A stretch of 49,458 nucleotides of DNA. It comes from a virus. Each line of letters begins with the position of its first letter. Positions within the stretch are counted from its first letter, which is position 1. The notes beneath the pieces are model-generated. The model saw only the letters and a list, made by a program, of their open reading frames with translations, was not told the DNA's origin and searched no databases. Positions 32,772 through 40,699 of this stretch are shown here, piece after piece. The stretch covers positions 1-49,458 of IMG/VR virus record IMGVR_UViG_3300006854_000027. One strand, given 5' to 3'. A program made the position numbers and the translations under genes.

Positions 32772-32990
32772 ATGGCATTTCTTTTCATCGCTGGCGACGA
32801 CATGGTCGACGCCGAATATCAACTGCTGACGCGCGGCAAGGAGACAGGCTTTTCCATTCAAGTGAGCGGCGGCGAATATTGGGTCAACGAGATGGGCACC
32901 AATCGCACCGGACTTTGGATGAAGACGCTCGGGCGCTTTCGCTCGCTCAATCAGGCGAAGCGCTTTTGTCTGCACGTTGCAAAACAGTAA
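32772..32990 (+). CDS. Hypothetical protein, 72 residues
   Basis: The start follows GACAGGAGAACT with good spacing. The sequence has a short beta-type pattern (FLFIAGDDMVDAEYQLL; GFSIQVSGGEYWVNEMG) then a basic helix (FRSLNQAKRFCLHVAKQ). Function unknown. It comes just before the AAA+ ATPase gene. Confidence 0.7.
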   Translation: MAFLFIAGDDMVDAEYQLLTRGKETGFSIQVSGGEYWVNEMGTNRTGLWMKTLGRFRSLNQAKRFCLHVAKQ

Positions 32991-33017
32991 AACCCCAAAA
33001 CGACAGGAGACTGGAAC

Positions 33018-34577
33018 ATGAAGTCGATGAACGAAGCGAACAATCTGCAAGCCCACTTTCGCGCCCGTCAAAAGCTGATCTGGATTGTCAGCAAGGAAGA
33101 GGCGCGGATCGAGCAATACATATTCGAGGCGGCAGCGCCGACGAAATACATCGCGCGTTGTTGGGACTTCGCGCAAGGCGTGACCGATATCAACGGCAAC
33201 GCCGAGCAGATCGGCGATGCCGACCCGATTGCCATGCTCACGACGATCAGCGAGCGCGGCAAAGCCGAAAGCAACAAGGAGCGCGGCGTGTGGATCATGC
33301 GCGATCTGCCGCCGCTGTTGCAGGGGCCGATTGGCATCCCGATTGTGCGGCGGCTGCGCAATTTCTGCCGCACCGTCGAGCCGCGCGATACGGCGCAAGT
33401 GATCGTGATCATATCGCCGGACGGCAACGTGCCGCCCGAGCTTGCCAACTCCGCCACCGTGATCGAGTGGCCCTTGCCGGATCGCGAGGAGATCGCCGAT
33501 CTCGTCGATGCGCTCATTGACGAGTACGAACTGACCGACATCGTGAAGAACGGGCAGCGCGACGCCGCCATCGACGCGGCGATTGGGCTGTCCGGCGAAG
33601 AGGCGCAAGCGTGCTTTGCCCGCTCGCTCGTGCAGCTGAAGACAATTGACGCGCAGACCGTCGCGCAAGAAAAGAAGCGTGTCATCGCCCGCGAACGGAT
33701 TCTTGAGTGGTTCGACCCGTTGCCGAACGGTTTAGACGCTGTCGGCGGGTTAGAGAATCTGAAAAGCTGGCTCAAGGGCCGTGCGGCAGCGTTCACGTCC
33801 GCCGCGCGTGCCTACGGATTGCCGCGACCGAAGGGCGCAATGCTCGTCGGCATTTCCGGGTGCGGCAAGTCGCTGACGGCAAAAGCCATCGCCACGGCGT
33901 GGGGATGCCCGCTGATCCGTGTCGATCTCGGCGCACTCAAGAGCAAATTCGTTGGCGAAAGCGAAGCGAATTTGCGCAAGGCGTTTGCGATCATCGAGGC
34001 GCTCGGCTTCTGCGTCGTGTGGTTCGACGAAGTGGAAAAGGCGTTGCAGGGTGCGACGAGCGGTAGCGCCGATGGCGGCGTGTCTTCCGACGCCATGGGT
34101 GCCGTGCTGACGTGGATGCAAGAGCGAAAGTCGGATGCGTTCGTCATCATGACGGCGAACGATGTGTCCGCACTGCCGCCCGAGTTTCTGCGCAAGGGCC
34201 GTTTCGACGAGCTTTGGTGGATCGATCTGCCCAATCAGACCGAGCGCGTCGAAGTGTTGAAGGCGTCCCTGCGCAAGCACGGACGCGACAAGACCGACAT
34301 CGATCATGTCAACGTCGCTCGCGCCTGTGAAAGCTTCACCGGCTCCGAGATCGACGCCATTGTGCCCGACGCGCTCTATGCCGCGTTCAATGACGGCGCG
34401 CGAGACATCAGCACCGACGACTTGATCGCTGCCGCGAAGACCGTCGTGCCGTTGAGTAAGACGGCAGAAAAGAAGATCGAGGCGATGCGCAAAGAGGCCC
34501 AAGGGCGCTTTCGCTTTGCCTCGAAATTTGAAGAAACGCGCGCCGAGAAAAAGACTCGCGCGCTCGATCTCGCCTGA
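33018..34577 (+). CDS. Ycf46-like AAA+ ATPase, 519 residues
   Basis: The C-terminal half is a full AAA+ module: Walker A GISGCGKS (278-285), Walker B VVWFDEVE (333-340), sensor 1 TAND (379-382) and an arginine finger in RKGRFDE (392-398). The N-terminal 200 residues follow the Ycf46 pattern (LIWIVSKEEARIEQYI; PLLQGPIGIPIVRRLRNF; VIEWPLPDREEI), a degenerate ATPase-like domain. Ycf46 proteins are AAA ATPases known from chloroplasts and bacteria, with poorly known roles. It probably forms a ring machine that remodels a protein partner. The shared GACAGGAGACT box precedes it. Confidence 0.85.
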   Translation: MKSMNEANNLQAHFRARQKLIWIVSKEEARIEQYIFEAAAPTKYIARCWDFAQGVTDINGNAEQIGDADPIAMLTTISERGKAESNKERGVWIMRDLPPLLQGPIGIPIVRRLRNFCRTVEPRDTAQVIVIISPDGNVPPELANSATVIEWPLPDREEIADLVDALIDEYELTDIVKNGQRDAAIDAAIGLSGEEAQACFARSLVQLKTIDAQTVAQEKKRVIARERILEWFDPLPNGLDAVGGLENLKSWLKGRAAAFTSAARAYGLPRPKGAMLVGISGCGKSLTAKAIATAWGCPLIRVDLGALKSKFVGESEANLRKAFAIIEALGFCVVWFDEVEKALQGATSGSADGGVSSDAMGAVLTWMQERKSDAFVIMTANDVSALPPEFLRKGRFDELWWIDLPNQTERVEVLKASLRKHGRDKTDIDHVNVARACESFTGSEIDAIVPDALYAAFNDGARDISTDDLIAAAKTVVPLSKTAEKKIEAMRKEAQGRFRFASKFEETRAEKKTRALDLA

Positions 34578-34610
34578 AACCCGAAACACTCTTTTGACAG
34601 GAGACTGACA

Positions 34611-35339
34611 ATGACAATGCAGACATCCACTTTGCGCCCGGGCCTGCTCGTGTCGCTGAAGACCTCGACGCGCGGCAACGTCTCGTATGAGAAGCTTGAT
34701 CTCGATCTCGAAACCGGTACGTCCGAACTCAAGAAGTGGGAAACCACGCGCACGATAGCCGACGTCGAGGAATTCGAGCGCGCCAAAAAGGCGCGTTCGG
34801 GGGCCGTCTCGATCATTCGCAAAGTCTGCGCGTGGTCGGCGTTCGGCTTGCTGTGCCCGGAGAGCGACAAGGACGACTTGGAAAAGGCGATCACCGAGGC
34901 AAAGCAGCTGATCGAGGACTTCAACAGCACGGCGGAAATGACCCGCGTCCATGTGTACGTCATGGTCGGGCGCATCGCCGCCGATGACGTCGAAGCCGTG
35001 AAAGCGATCAACAGCGAAGTGCGCGACTTGATGGCTGACATGGAACGCGGATTGAAGACGCTCGACGTGCAAGCGGTGCGTCAAGCCGCACAGAAAGCGA
35101 AATCGCTCGGGCAAATGCTGACGCCCGATGCGGAAGGGCGCGTCATGAAAGCGGTCGACCTTGCGCGCAAAGCCGCCAGCGACATCGTCAAGGCGGGCGA
35201 CGATGCGGCGGTCGAGATCGACGCGCGCGCCATCCGCAAGATCGCCGAGCAGCGCATCAGCTTCCTCGACATGGATGACGTCGAGCAGGTGCAGAAGCCC
35301 AAGGCGCGGCAATCCCGCCGCGTCGATATCGACGCATAG
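34611..35339 (+). CDS. Helical partner protein of the AAA+ ATPase, 242 residues
   Basis: It begins 33 bases after the ATPase gene behind GACAGGAGACT. The N-terminal 60 residues are beta-type and basic; the rest is strongly helical, with predicted coiled-coil segments (DDLEKAITEAKQLIEDF; VRDLMADMERGLKTLDVQAV). The C-terminus is basic (KPKARQSRRVDI). No family is recognised. The constant pairing suggests a substrate, adaptor or effector of the ATPase. Confidence 0.65.
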   Translation: MTMQTSTLRPGLLVSLKTSTRGNVSYEKLDLDLETGTSELKKWETTRTIADVEEFERAKKARSGAVSIIRKVCAWSAFGLLCPESDKDDLEKAITEAKQLIEDFNSTAEMTRVHVYVMVGRIAADDVEAVKAINSEVRDLMADMERGLKTLDVQAVRQAAQKAKSLGQMLTPDAEGRVMKAVDLARKAASDIVKAGDDAAVEIDARAIRKIAEQRISFLDMDDVEQVQKPKARQSRRVDIDA

Positions 35340-35348
35340 GGGGCAACG

Positions 35349-35702
35349 ATGGCATGCGACATGCGACTGCGCGAGCGTCAGACGCTCAGCGAGCGAAAAG
35401 AGGAAGTGAAGAAAGCGATCAGCACGCTCGACAAGCTGATCGCTGCGGGCAAGGTCAACGTCCGCATCGGCACCGAAGGCATGAGCAAGGGCGCGATTGC
35501 TTTCAAGGGCTGGGGCGACAATGAGCGCGCGGGCATCACCGATGCCTGCGCGTTTCGTCTGCTGACGTCGAGCGCGTCGACGATGACGAAGCTGAAGCTG
35601 CAACAGGCGCAGCAGATGACGGGCGTAAGCGTCAACCGTCAGACGCTCGCGCACGGCGTTCACTCGCACGATGGAGGCGCGACATGGCACAAGGGCCACT
35701 AG
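35349..35702 (+). CDS. Hypothetical protein, 117 residues
   Basis: A helical N-terminus (RQTLSERKEEVKKAISTLDKLIAAG) is followed by a small beta region (VNVRIGTEGMSKGAIAFKGW) and a helix. It starts 9 bases after the coiled-coil gene and overlaps the next by 19 bases, so it belongs to the same transcript. No named family. Confidence 0.65.
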   Translation: MACDMRLRERQTLSERKEEVKKAISTLDKLIAAGKVNVRIGTEGMSKGAIAFKGWGDNERAGITDACAFRLLTSSASTMTKLKLQQAQQMTGVSVNRQTLAHGVHSHDGGATWHKGH

Positions 35703-36109
35703 TCGCCGTTCCCCGCGAGCTTGCGCAGAGAAAACCAGCGCACGGATCGAAGTGTAACAGCTGCGGTCTGTGCTGCTGGTCGAGCAAGTGCGATGTCGGC
35801 CGTGCCCTGTTCGGCGCGGACGGCGCGCGCTGCCCAGCGTTGCGTTTCGACGCGCAGGGCAATTCGTCGTGCGACGTTCTCGTCAATACCGGGGACTACA
35901 CGACGCACAACATCGACGAGGCGCGCGCGGCGCTCGCGCTTCTTTTGTTCGTTGGCTACGGATGCACCATGCGCATCAACGGCGAAATGAACGCCGCGTT
36001 CAATAATCGTCTCCACGATCACGAGCGATTCAATCGAGCGATGTTCGATCTCGCAATGGCGATCTGGAAACTGCCGCCACGCGAGGACGATCTGCCTCTA
36101 GCATTCTGA
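35684..36109 (+). CDS. Cys-cluster protein (YkgJ/UPF0153-like), 141 residues
   Basis: The motif CNSCGLCCWSSKCDVG with a further CPAL gives the C-x2-C-x2-CC pattern of the YkgJ-type zinc or iron-sulfur cluster family. Distal Cys and His residues (GYGCTM; RLHDHERF) may add ligands. Such proteins are poorly characterised. It sits after the ATPase pair, and may be a metal-dependent accessory of the same process. Confidence 0.6.
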   Translation: MAQGPLVAVPRELAQRKPAHGSKCNSCGLCCWSSKCDVGRALFGADGARCPALRFDAQGNSSCDVLVNTGDYTTHNIDEARAALALLLFVGYGCTMRINGEMNAAFNNRLHDHERFNRAMFDLAMAIWKLPPREDDLPLAF

Positions 36110-36138
36110 AACCCCCGAAAACCCGACAGGAGACAACA

Positions 36139-36279
36139 ATGAACTGGAAACTCACCGAGGAAATTCTCATGCATGTCGTTGCCGTCGCCGCGATTCTATT
36201 TGCGTTCTGGATCGCCGTGACCCCCGTCAAAGCCGAGCCGCGCTGTCACTCGCATCACGGCGTTGTGCATTGCCACTAG
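36139..36279 (+). CDS. 46-residue exported or membrane peptide with Cys/His tail
   Basis: ATG at 36139 follows GACAGGAGAC. A hydrophobic stretch (LMHVVAVAAILFAFWIAV) ends in TPVKAEPR, which could be a signal-peptide cleavage region (VKA) and leaves a short tail RCHSHHGVVHCH with possible metal-binding Cys and His. Small proteins of this look occur in rhizobia and their phages. It may be placed in the periplasm. Confidence 0.6.
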   Translation: MNWKLTEEILMHVVAVAAILFAFWIAVTPVKAEPRCHSHHGVVHCH

Positions 36280-36290
36280 GGAGACGGAAA

Positions 36291-36521
36291 ATGACCGACG
36301 AATTTTCCGTTTACTGGTGGGATCGCGACGGCAACCAGCACGAGGAAATGCGCTTCGTATCTGCCGAGCGGGCGGTCAACGCCGCCCATCGGCTCTGCCA
36401 CGGACCGGCGTCGATCATGAAGATCGTGCGCAAGGTCATGATCACCGACGGCGGCGACTTCTGCAATTTTTTGTGGGAGGACGGCGTCCTGAAATATCCA
36501 ACTCTCTCGACAGGAGACTGA
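36291..36521 (+). CDS. Hypothetical protein, 76 residues
   Basis: ATG 36291 lies after GGGAGACGG. A small beta-alpha-beta protein (FSVYWWDRDGNQHEEMRFVS; SIMKIVRKVMITDGGD) with two Cys. The name of the family is not recognised. It belongs to the row of small genes that share the ribosome-binding box. Confidence 0.65.
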   Translation: MTDEFSVYWWDRDGNQHEEMRFVSAERAVNAAHRLCHGPASIMKIVRKVMITDGGDFCNFLWEDGVLKYPTLSTGD

Positions 36522-36523
36522 CA

Positions 36524-36805
36524 ATGATGACGACATTCTTCAAGCTTATGTTTTGGCTAAGCCAAGTCATGCTTGGCTTTCCGTCCGTGCTGATCGCGAT
36601 CGATCTCATAACCAAGGGAAAAGCCGACGGCATCATCAACGGCATCGGCTTGCTGTTGGCATGGATCGGCGCGACGCTCGTTTGGGGTCTTGCGACTTTG
36701 ATGAGCAACACGTCGCAGCATGCGACGCCGTCTATCGCGACGGCTTCGACCACTCCGCCGCCGCGTGCGACGCCGTCTTACTCGGCTGATTGGGGCAAAC
36801 AATGA
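36524..36805 (+). CDS. Two-span membrane protein, 93 residues
   Basis: The start follows GACAGGAGACT, in part inside the end of the preceding gene. Two hydrophobic segments are seen (about residues 4-27, FFKLMFWLSQVMLGFPSVLI; about 38-58, INGIGLLLAWIGATLVWGLA), followed by a Ser/Thr/Pro-rich tail. It may be an inner-membrane protein that changes the host envelope, for example in superinfection exclusion; that is a guess. Confidence 0.65.
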   Translation: MMTTFFKLMFWLSQVMLGFPSVLIAIDLITKGKADGIINGIGLLLAWIGATLVWGLATLMSNTSQHATPSIATASTTPPPRATPSYSADWGKQ

Positions 36806-37269
36806 AGCCCCGCTATCGCTGGCAGCGCCTTCAGCAAGCGCAGATGCAGCCGATCAGCGAGGCGTTGATCGCCGATCTGATCAAGGTCAAGAAATACAAG
36901 AGCCGCGAGGACGTCATTGCGACTCTTGAGCGTGAAGCCGCCGCGACGACGGTCTGGATCAATGACACGTATCAGGTGCAGCGCCGCGAAATGGCGGGCG
37001 GCCTGATCCACGTCAATATCCGCCGCCGTGATGGACTGCCGATCATGCGCGACTGGCGGCACTTTCAGCAGATCAAGAACGAAATGATCGGCAAGGAATG
37101 CGAGGCGGTCGAACTGTACCCGGCGGAAAGCCGGAAGGTCGACGCTTCGAACAAGTACCACTTGTGGGGTTATGCCGACCCGACGTGGCGCTTCCCTATC
37201 GGCATGAATGACCGGGATGTTGATTATGCGGATGGCAATACTCCCGGCACACGACAACGTCCGCTTTGA
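36802..37269 (+). CDS. DUF7694-like protein, 155 residues
   Basis: It overlaps the membrane gene by ATGA. The C-terminal block (MRDWRHFQQIKNEMIGKE; EAVELYPAESRKVD; YHLWGYADPTWRFPIG) matches a domain found widely in phages (DUF7694), whose function is unknown. The N-terminus is a basic helix. Confidence 0.75.
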   Translation: MKPRYRWQRLQQAQMQPISEALIADLIKVKKYKSREDVIATLEREAAATTVWINDTYQVQRREMAGGLIHVNIRRRDGLPIMRDWRHFQQIKNEMIGKECEAVELYPAESRKVDASNKYHLWGYADPTWRFPIGMNDRDVDYADGNTPGTRQRPL

Positions 37270-37281
37270 CAGGAGACGACA

Positions 37282-38022
37282 ATGACGAAAAAACTTACGT
37301 TCAAACATGTTGACGAAGGCACTGGCGTTGGATCGGACGCGATTCCCGATTTCCTGCGCCGAACTGAAACCGAGGCGCAAGCCGAGGCGCGGCGCAAGAA
37401 GCACGCGCCGAAGGACGACAGCAAAGGCTTGAAGGTGATCACCCCGCCCGATCCGAAGATCAGTGCGGCAATTGCGAAAGACTTTGCCGAGACGAAGAAA
37501 AAGGAAAAGCTCGCTGCCGTCAAAGCCGATGTTGAGCGGCTCAGAGACGGCAAGACTGATCCTTTCAAAAACATCAAAGCGTTCATCGAGAAAGGACAGG
37601 CCGCGCAGAAAGCGGTCGACAAGATCAACGCGGCGCGCGTCAAGGACGGCTTGCGCCCGTACACGCCGAACAAGTCAGCGAAGCCGCCGAAGAAAGCTGG
37701 CTCGCTCGTCGAGAAGGCGATCAAGGCGCGCGATGCGCTCGCCGTCAAGCAAGGCGTCACAGACTCGGCAAAACCGCCGAAGACCGCAAAGAAAGCGGCG
37801 GCAAAATCGGCACCCAAGAAAGGCAGTGCCGAGCGCAAGGCGAAATACGAGAAGCTGCTCGCCGCGCTCGCGCGCAAGAACGGCGTCGACAATGCCGAAC
37901 TGGCGAAGGTGCTGGGGCGGCGGCCAAGCTCGGCGTCAATGAAAACGATCTGCGAAAACCACGGCAAGAAGCTCAAGATCGTGAAGAAGGAAGGCGAGCC
38001 GACCCGCTACATGACAGCGTGA
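37282..38022 (+). CDS. Lys/Ala-rich DNA-binding-like protein, 246 residues
   Basis: Most of the protein is Lys-, Ala- and Pro-rich (AKPPKTAKKAAAKSAPKK), as in histone H1-like or nucleoid-binding tails. The C-terminal 60 residues (KYEKLLAALARKNGVDNAELAKVLG, then MKTICENHGKKL) look like a small winged-helix or HTH domain. It may bind DNA without strong sequence preference. It is the last gene before the terminator and uses the shared ribosome-binding box. Confidence 0.65.
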   Translation: MTKKLTFKHVDEGTGVGSDAIPDFLRRTETEAQAEARRKKHAPKDDSKGLKVITPPDPKISAAIAKDFAETKKKEKLAAVKADVERLRDGKTDPFKNIKAFIEKGQAAQKAVDKINAARVKDGLRPYTPNKSAKPPKKAGSLVEKAIKARDALAVKQGVTDSAKPPKTAKKAAAKSAPKKGSAERKAKYEKLLAALARKNGVDNAELAKVLGRRPSSASMKTICENHGKKLKIVKKEGEPTRYMTA

Positions 38023-39224
38023 TCTAAACTCAGGGGAGCGGCATTGCCGCTCCCCTTTTTTTGTCTTGAGCGCTGATACCCCTCGATCAGCTTGCGCGCA
38101 CCAGCCGCGTCCCCTGACGCTTTGCCGACGTACTCAAACACAGCGCAGGGGCGTCCGCCCATGTTCCAGCGCCCTTTTTCTTTTGTGAAATGCGAAGACT
38201 TCATGCCCGCAAGCGTCGACGTCCGGCCCATGACTGGCGAAAAGACCCCGGGCATTTTCGTCAGCGCCCACTTGTCCGAGCGATCATGCGCGCGGATGAA
38301 CGGCGGGTGCGCGGGGTAGTTTCTGAATCGATAGCCAAGCTGCGTGTAGTGGCTGGCGAGCGTGTCGAGCATGACGAAGGCCAGCCCAAGACCCTGATAA
38401 TCCGGCAGCGTGACGATGCGCGAGACGCCGCGAATGTTTTGCGCCGTTGGGTGCGGGCGATGCAGCACGCCGCAGAATACCGCTGGCTCGCCGTTGGCGA
38501 ACAGCACGTAGCACGCCGCGCCGCGGTGCAGCTCGTGGCTCAGATAGTGAAACGGAGCGAAAAGCTGCCAAGCCGCGTGATCGACCCGCGCGATCTCGAC
38601 AGCGATGTGAGGGCGTCGCCGAGGCGTCACCCATTTGAAGCCCATGGTGGCGGGTTCGAGGATCCAATCCGGCTGTAGCCACGGGATCACGTCGTAGTGG
38701 CACGTCGCGGCGACAAAGCGCCGCTCGTGCTTGCGCACGTATTTGGCCACCGCCAGGGCGGCGATGTGCGCCACTTGCCGATCAACGACCGAGGTGAACT
38801 CGTCGACGACGATGGGATCGGCGCTGCTCAAAATGCGCCGCGCCAGATCGACGCGAAACCTCTCGCCCGTCGACAGCACGGCGTAGGGCTTCATCCAGCT
38901 TGGGATCGTGTTGAAGCCGACCGCGCTGCAGGCGTCCGTGATCTGCTGTATGGACAGCTTGGCGTCGAAGTCGTCGATGACGGATTTGCGTTTCCACGCC
39001 GGTATTTTTTCCTTGCCGAACAGCGCGCGCGCGATACTCGACTTGCCGACACCGGACGGGCCGACGATCAGACCGACGTGCCATGGTTTTTCCTCGAGCG
39101 GTAGCTGGCCCTGCCATGACAGCGTGAGCTTGTCGCGCGCGGGCACGTCGAACATGCCGCACAGTTGCTTGACGCGCGGCGTCTCGTCGATGTCGGTTGC
39201 GACTACGAGATCAACGCTCGGCAT
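38007..39224 (-). CDS. ABC-type ATPase fused to a GNAT domain, Mom-like modification candidate, 405 residues
   Basis: Residues 1-200 form an ABC ATPase: Walker A GPSGVGKS (55-62), signature LSTGERFR (117-124), Walker B PIVVDEFTS (137-145) and an H-loop His (CHYD, 176). Residues 205-360 form a GNAT fold with the CoA-binding motif TLPDYQGLGLA (272-282) and conserved AWQLFAPFHYLSH. No membrane spans, so it is not a transporter. GNAT proteins of the Mom group modify adenine in phage DNA, and are reported beside ParB-like and ATPase domains. It overlaps ParB by 22 bases. Its last codons run through the terminator of the opposite operon. Confidence 0.8.
   Translation of the reverse strand: MPSVDLVVATDIDETPRVKQLCGMFDVPARDKLTLSWQGQLPLEEKPWHVGLIVGPSGVGKSSIARALFGKEKIPAWKRKSVIDDFDAKLSIQQITDACSAVGFNTIPSWMKPYAVLSTGERFRVDLARRILSSADPIVVDEFTSVVDRQVAHIAALAVAKYVRKHERRFVAATCHYDVIPWLQPDWILEPATMGFKWVTPRRRPHIAVEIARVDHAAWQLFAPFHYLSHELHRGAACYVLFANGEPAVFCGVLHRPHPTAQNIRGVSRIVTLPDYQGLGLAFVMLDTLASHYTQLGYRFRNYPAHPPFIRAHDRSDKWALTKMPGVFSPVMGRTSTLAGMKSSHFTKEKGRWNMGGRPCAVFEYVGKASGDAAGARKLIEGYQRSRQKKGSGNAAPLSLDHAVM
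38033..38062 (+). terminator. Strong Rho-independent terminator of the rightward operon
   Basis: A perfect 10-bp stem (GGGGAGCGGC at 38033-38042 and its complement at 38046-38055) with a 3-base loop is followed by seven T. It ends the 32.5-38.0 kb operon. On the minus strand it lies within the last codons of the ABC-GNAT gene and has no T run. Confidence 0.93.
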
Positions 39225-39730
39225 TTCAGGCCCTTTTTCTCGAACTGCGCGAGCAGATCGGCTTGCTGCTTTTCGCTGTCGCAGTCCACGATCACCGAAA
39301 ATTTCAGGCCGTCAAGCTGCGATTGCGCCGACATGTTGTCGAACAGCACGTCGAATTTCGCCTCGGAGAAACCGATCATGGCGAGATCGAAGCCGAGACT
39401 CTTGAGCTCCTTGATCTCGATCTTCAGCAGATTGTCGTCCCAGCCCGCGAGCAAGGCGACCTGATTATCGGCAATGCGGATCGCCTGCTTGTCTTCGGCT
39501 TTCAAGCCGCGCTGCACGACCACCGGATAGTCCTTGAACCCGGCTTGCAGCGCCGCCAGTCGCCGCCCGTGCCCCTTCAGGATCACGAATTTTTCGTCGA
39601 CGACAATGGGCTGATCGACGCCATATTTTTTCATGAGGCTGGCGAGCAGCGTAATCTGCTTTTCCGGATGCTTGCGCGCGTTGCGAATGTACGGCTTGAT
39701 CTTGCTGAGCGGCACCAGCGTCGTTTTCAT
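39203..39730 (-). CDS. ParB/Sulfiredoxin-like domain protein, 175 residues
   Basis: The N-terminal 90 residues show the ParB N-domain pattern: LVPLSKIKPYIRNARKH, GVDQPIVVDEKFVILKGHGRRLAA (GHGRR at 53-57) and DNQVALLAGWDD. This fold binds CTP or ATP and may act as a nuclease in some families. It is not in a ParA pair, so genome partition is unlikely. It overlaps the ABC-GNAT gene downstream and the small HTH gene upstream, so these three are made as one unit. Confidence 0.8.
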   Translation of the reverse strand: MKTTLVPLSKIKPYIRNARKHPEKQITLLASLMKKYGVDQPIVVDEKFVILKGHGRRLAALQAGFKDYPVVVQRGLKAEDKQAIRIADNQVALLAGWDDNLLKIEIKELKSLGFDLAMIGFSEAKFDVLFDNMSAQSQLDGLKFSVIVDCDSEKQQADLLAQFEKKGLKCRALIS

Positions 39731-39921
39731 GTCAGACCGCTATCCTCTGAAACGTAGGTCGTCCGCTCGCGCGCGCGTCTGCGGCTATTCAGCCCCTCGT
39801 GCAGAAAACGCTCGGCGTCGTGCTGCGGGATCTCCAGCACCTTCGCCATGCGCTCGGTGTCGACGCCGATATCCCACAGACGCATGACGGCTTCGACTAC
39901 TTTTTGCCGATCATAACTCAC
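39727..39921 (-). CDS. Small helical HTH-like protein, 64 residues, GTG start
   Basis: The sequence (AVMRLWDIGVDTERMAKVLEIPQHDAERFL, split as residues 11-25 and 26-40) looks like a helix-turn-helix. ATGA overlap with ParB links translation. The likely start is GTG at 39921. It may direct the downstream enzymes to DNA or be a regulator of the three-gene unit. Confidence 0.6.
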   Translation of the reverse strand: MSYDRQKVVEAVMRLWDIGVDTERMAKVLEIPQHDAERFLHEGLNSRRRARERTTYVSEDSGLT

Positions 39922-39926
39922 AACGT

Positions 39927-39958
39927 AAAAGGCCCGAGCGCTGGAACACGCCCGGGCC
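39927..39958 (-). terminator. Possible weak terminator or attenuator before the ParB unit
   Basis: GGCCCG (39931-39936) pairs with CGGGCC (39953-39958) and is followed on the minus strand by TTTT. The stem is only 6 bp and the loop is long. It would separate the replication-type gene from the ParB unit. The stretch 39959-40060 has no confident gene; a 44-residue minus frame there has no Shine-Dalgarno. Confidence 0.4.
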
Positions 39959-39961
39959 TCC

Positions 39962-39972
39962 GACAGGAGACT
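39962..39972 (+). promoter_or_regulatory. Orphan copy of the GACAGGAGACT ribosome-binding box
   Basis: This 11-mer matches the ribosome-binding box of the rightward operon exactly, and is on the plus strand where no gene follows: an ATC stands where the ATG should be, and the frame closes within ten codons. It may be a relic of a lost gene. Confidence 0.5.
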
Positions 39973-40060
39973 AAGCGATCAGAGAATGCCGCGATCACCG
40001 TTGGTAAGACAGGCGTCACGAAATGTCCCTGCGCACGTCTCGATTCGCTCATAGCACAGA

Positions 40061-40699
40061 TCACGCTTCCCCGTCGAGCGCGCGCGTGTTGTCGCGCTCG
40101 CTCATGAGCGCGAGCGTCTCGAACGACAGCGTCATGCCGCTGCAAAGCAATGCGCCCGCCTGACGCGCGCTGGCGATCAGCGTCTCGCGATCATTCTCCG
40201 TGAGCGCTTTCGGCTTCAGCCCCAGATCGTGCGCCTGCGGCGACGTGCGCTCAAGCCAGTCTTGCGCGAGCGTCATGCGGCGCTCGATCTCGTCGGGCGA
40301 TCTGTCGACGCCCCGCCATGCGTCGCGCGCGCGCAGCTGCGCCTCGACGCGGCGCTCCCGCTCGGCTTCCTCGGCCATGGGGCGCGTCCTGTTTTCGCAC
40401 CAGCGGATCACGTCGACGGGTGTCGGCATGTAGCTGCTTTTCATGTCGCTGACGACGCCGTGCGGCTCGACGCACGCGAGCGCAACCTGTCGCGGATACG
40501 TCGTCAGCAGCGCCGCCATGTAGCCGAGATAGGTTTTCGGCGGCGCGTGCGCATAGCCCGCGATCATGCGCCCCGCCGCTTCAATGGCTTCGGAGGGCGT
40601 CAGACGGTCTGACAATGCCCGCCTGATCTTCGAGTCGTCGCGCCTCGTCGACAAGCTCCCGCACGGTGTCGGCAAGCTGAGGTTTTTGAAAGCGTCCAT
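40061..40699 (-). CDS. Replication-associated hypothetical protein, 212 residues
   Basis: The gene follows and overlaps (119 bases) a replication initiator-like gene, as helper genes such as those for helicase loaders do. Conserved-looking stretches are AHAPPKTYLGYMAALLTTYPRQV and MPTPVDVIRWCENRTRP; the C-terminus is helical. No Walker motif is seen. I do not recognise a named family, and call it replication-associated only from position. Confidence 0.6.
   Translation of the reverse strand: MDAFKNLSLPTPCGSLSTRRDDSKIRRALSDRLTPSEAIEAAGRMIAGYAHAPPKTYLGYMAALLTTYPRQVALACVEPHGVVSDMKSSYMPTPVDVIRWCENRTRPMAEEAERERRVEAQLRARDAWRGVDRSPDEIERRMTLAQDWLERTSPQAHDLGLKPKALTENDRETLIASARQAGALLCSGMTLSFETLALMSERDNTRALDGEA

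Noticed and set aside
38007-39224. ABC gene read as a transporter subunit
   Set aside because: No membrane permease gene is near, the ATPase is fused to a GNAT domain, and its neighbour is a ParB-domain protein.
39203-39730. ParB-domain gene read as a plasmid partition gene
   Set aside because: There is no ParA gene and no set of parS-like palindromes seen close by; overlap with the ABC-GNAT gene points to another role.
39918-40052. 44-residue minus-strand frame whose stop overlaps the GTG of the HTH gene
   Set aside because: The overlap is attractive, but there is no Shine-Dalgarno, the frame crosses a terminator-like hairpin, and the sequence looks random.
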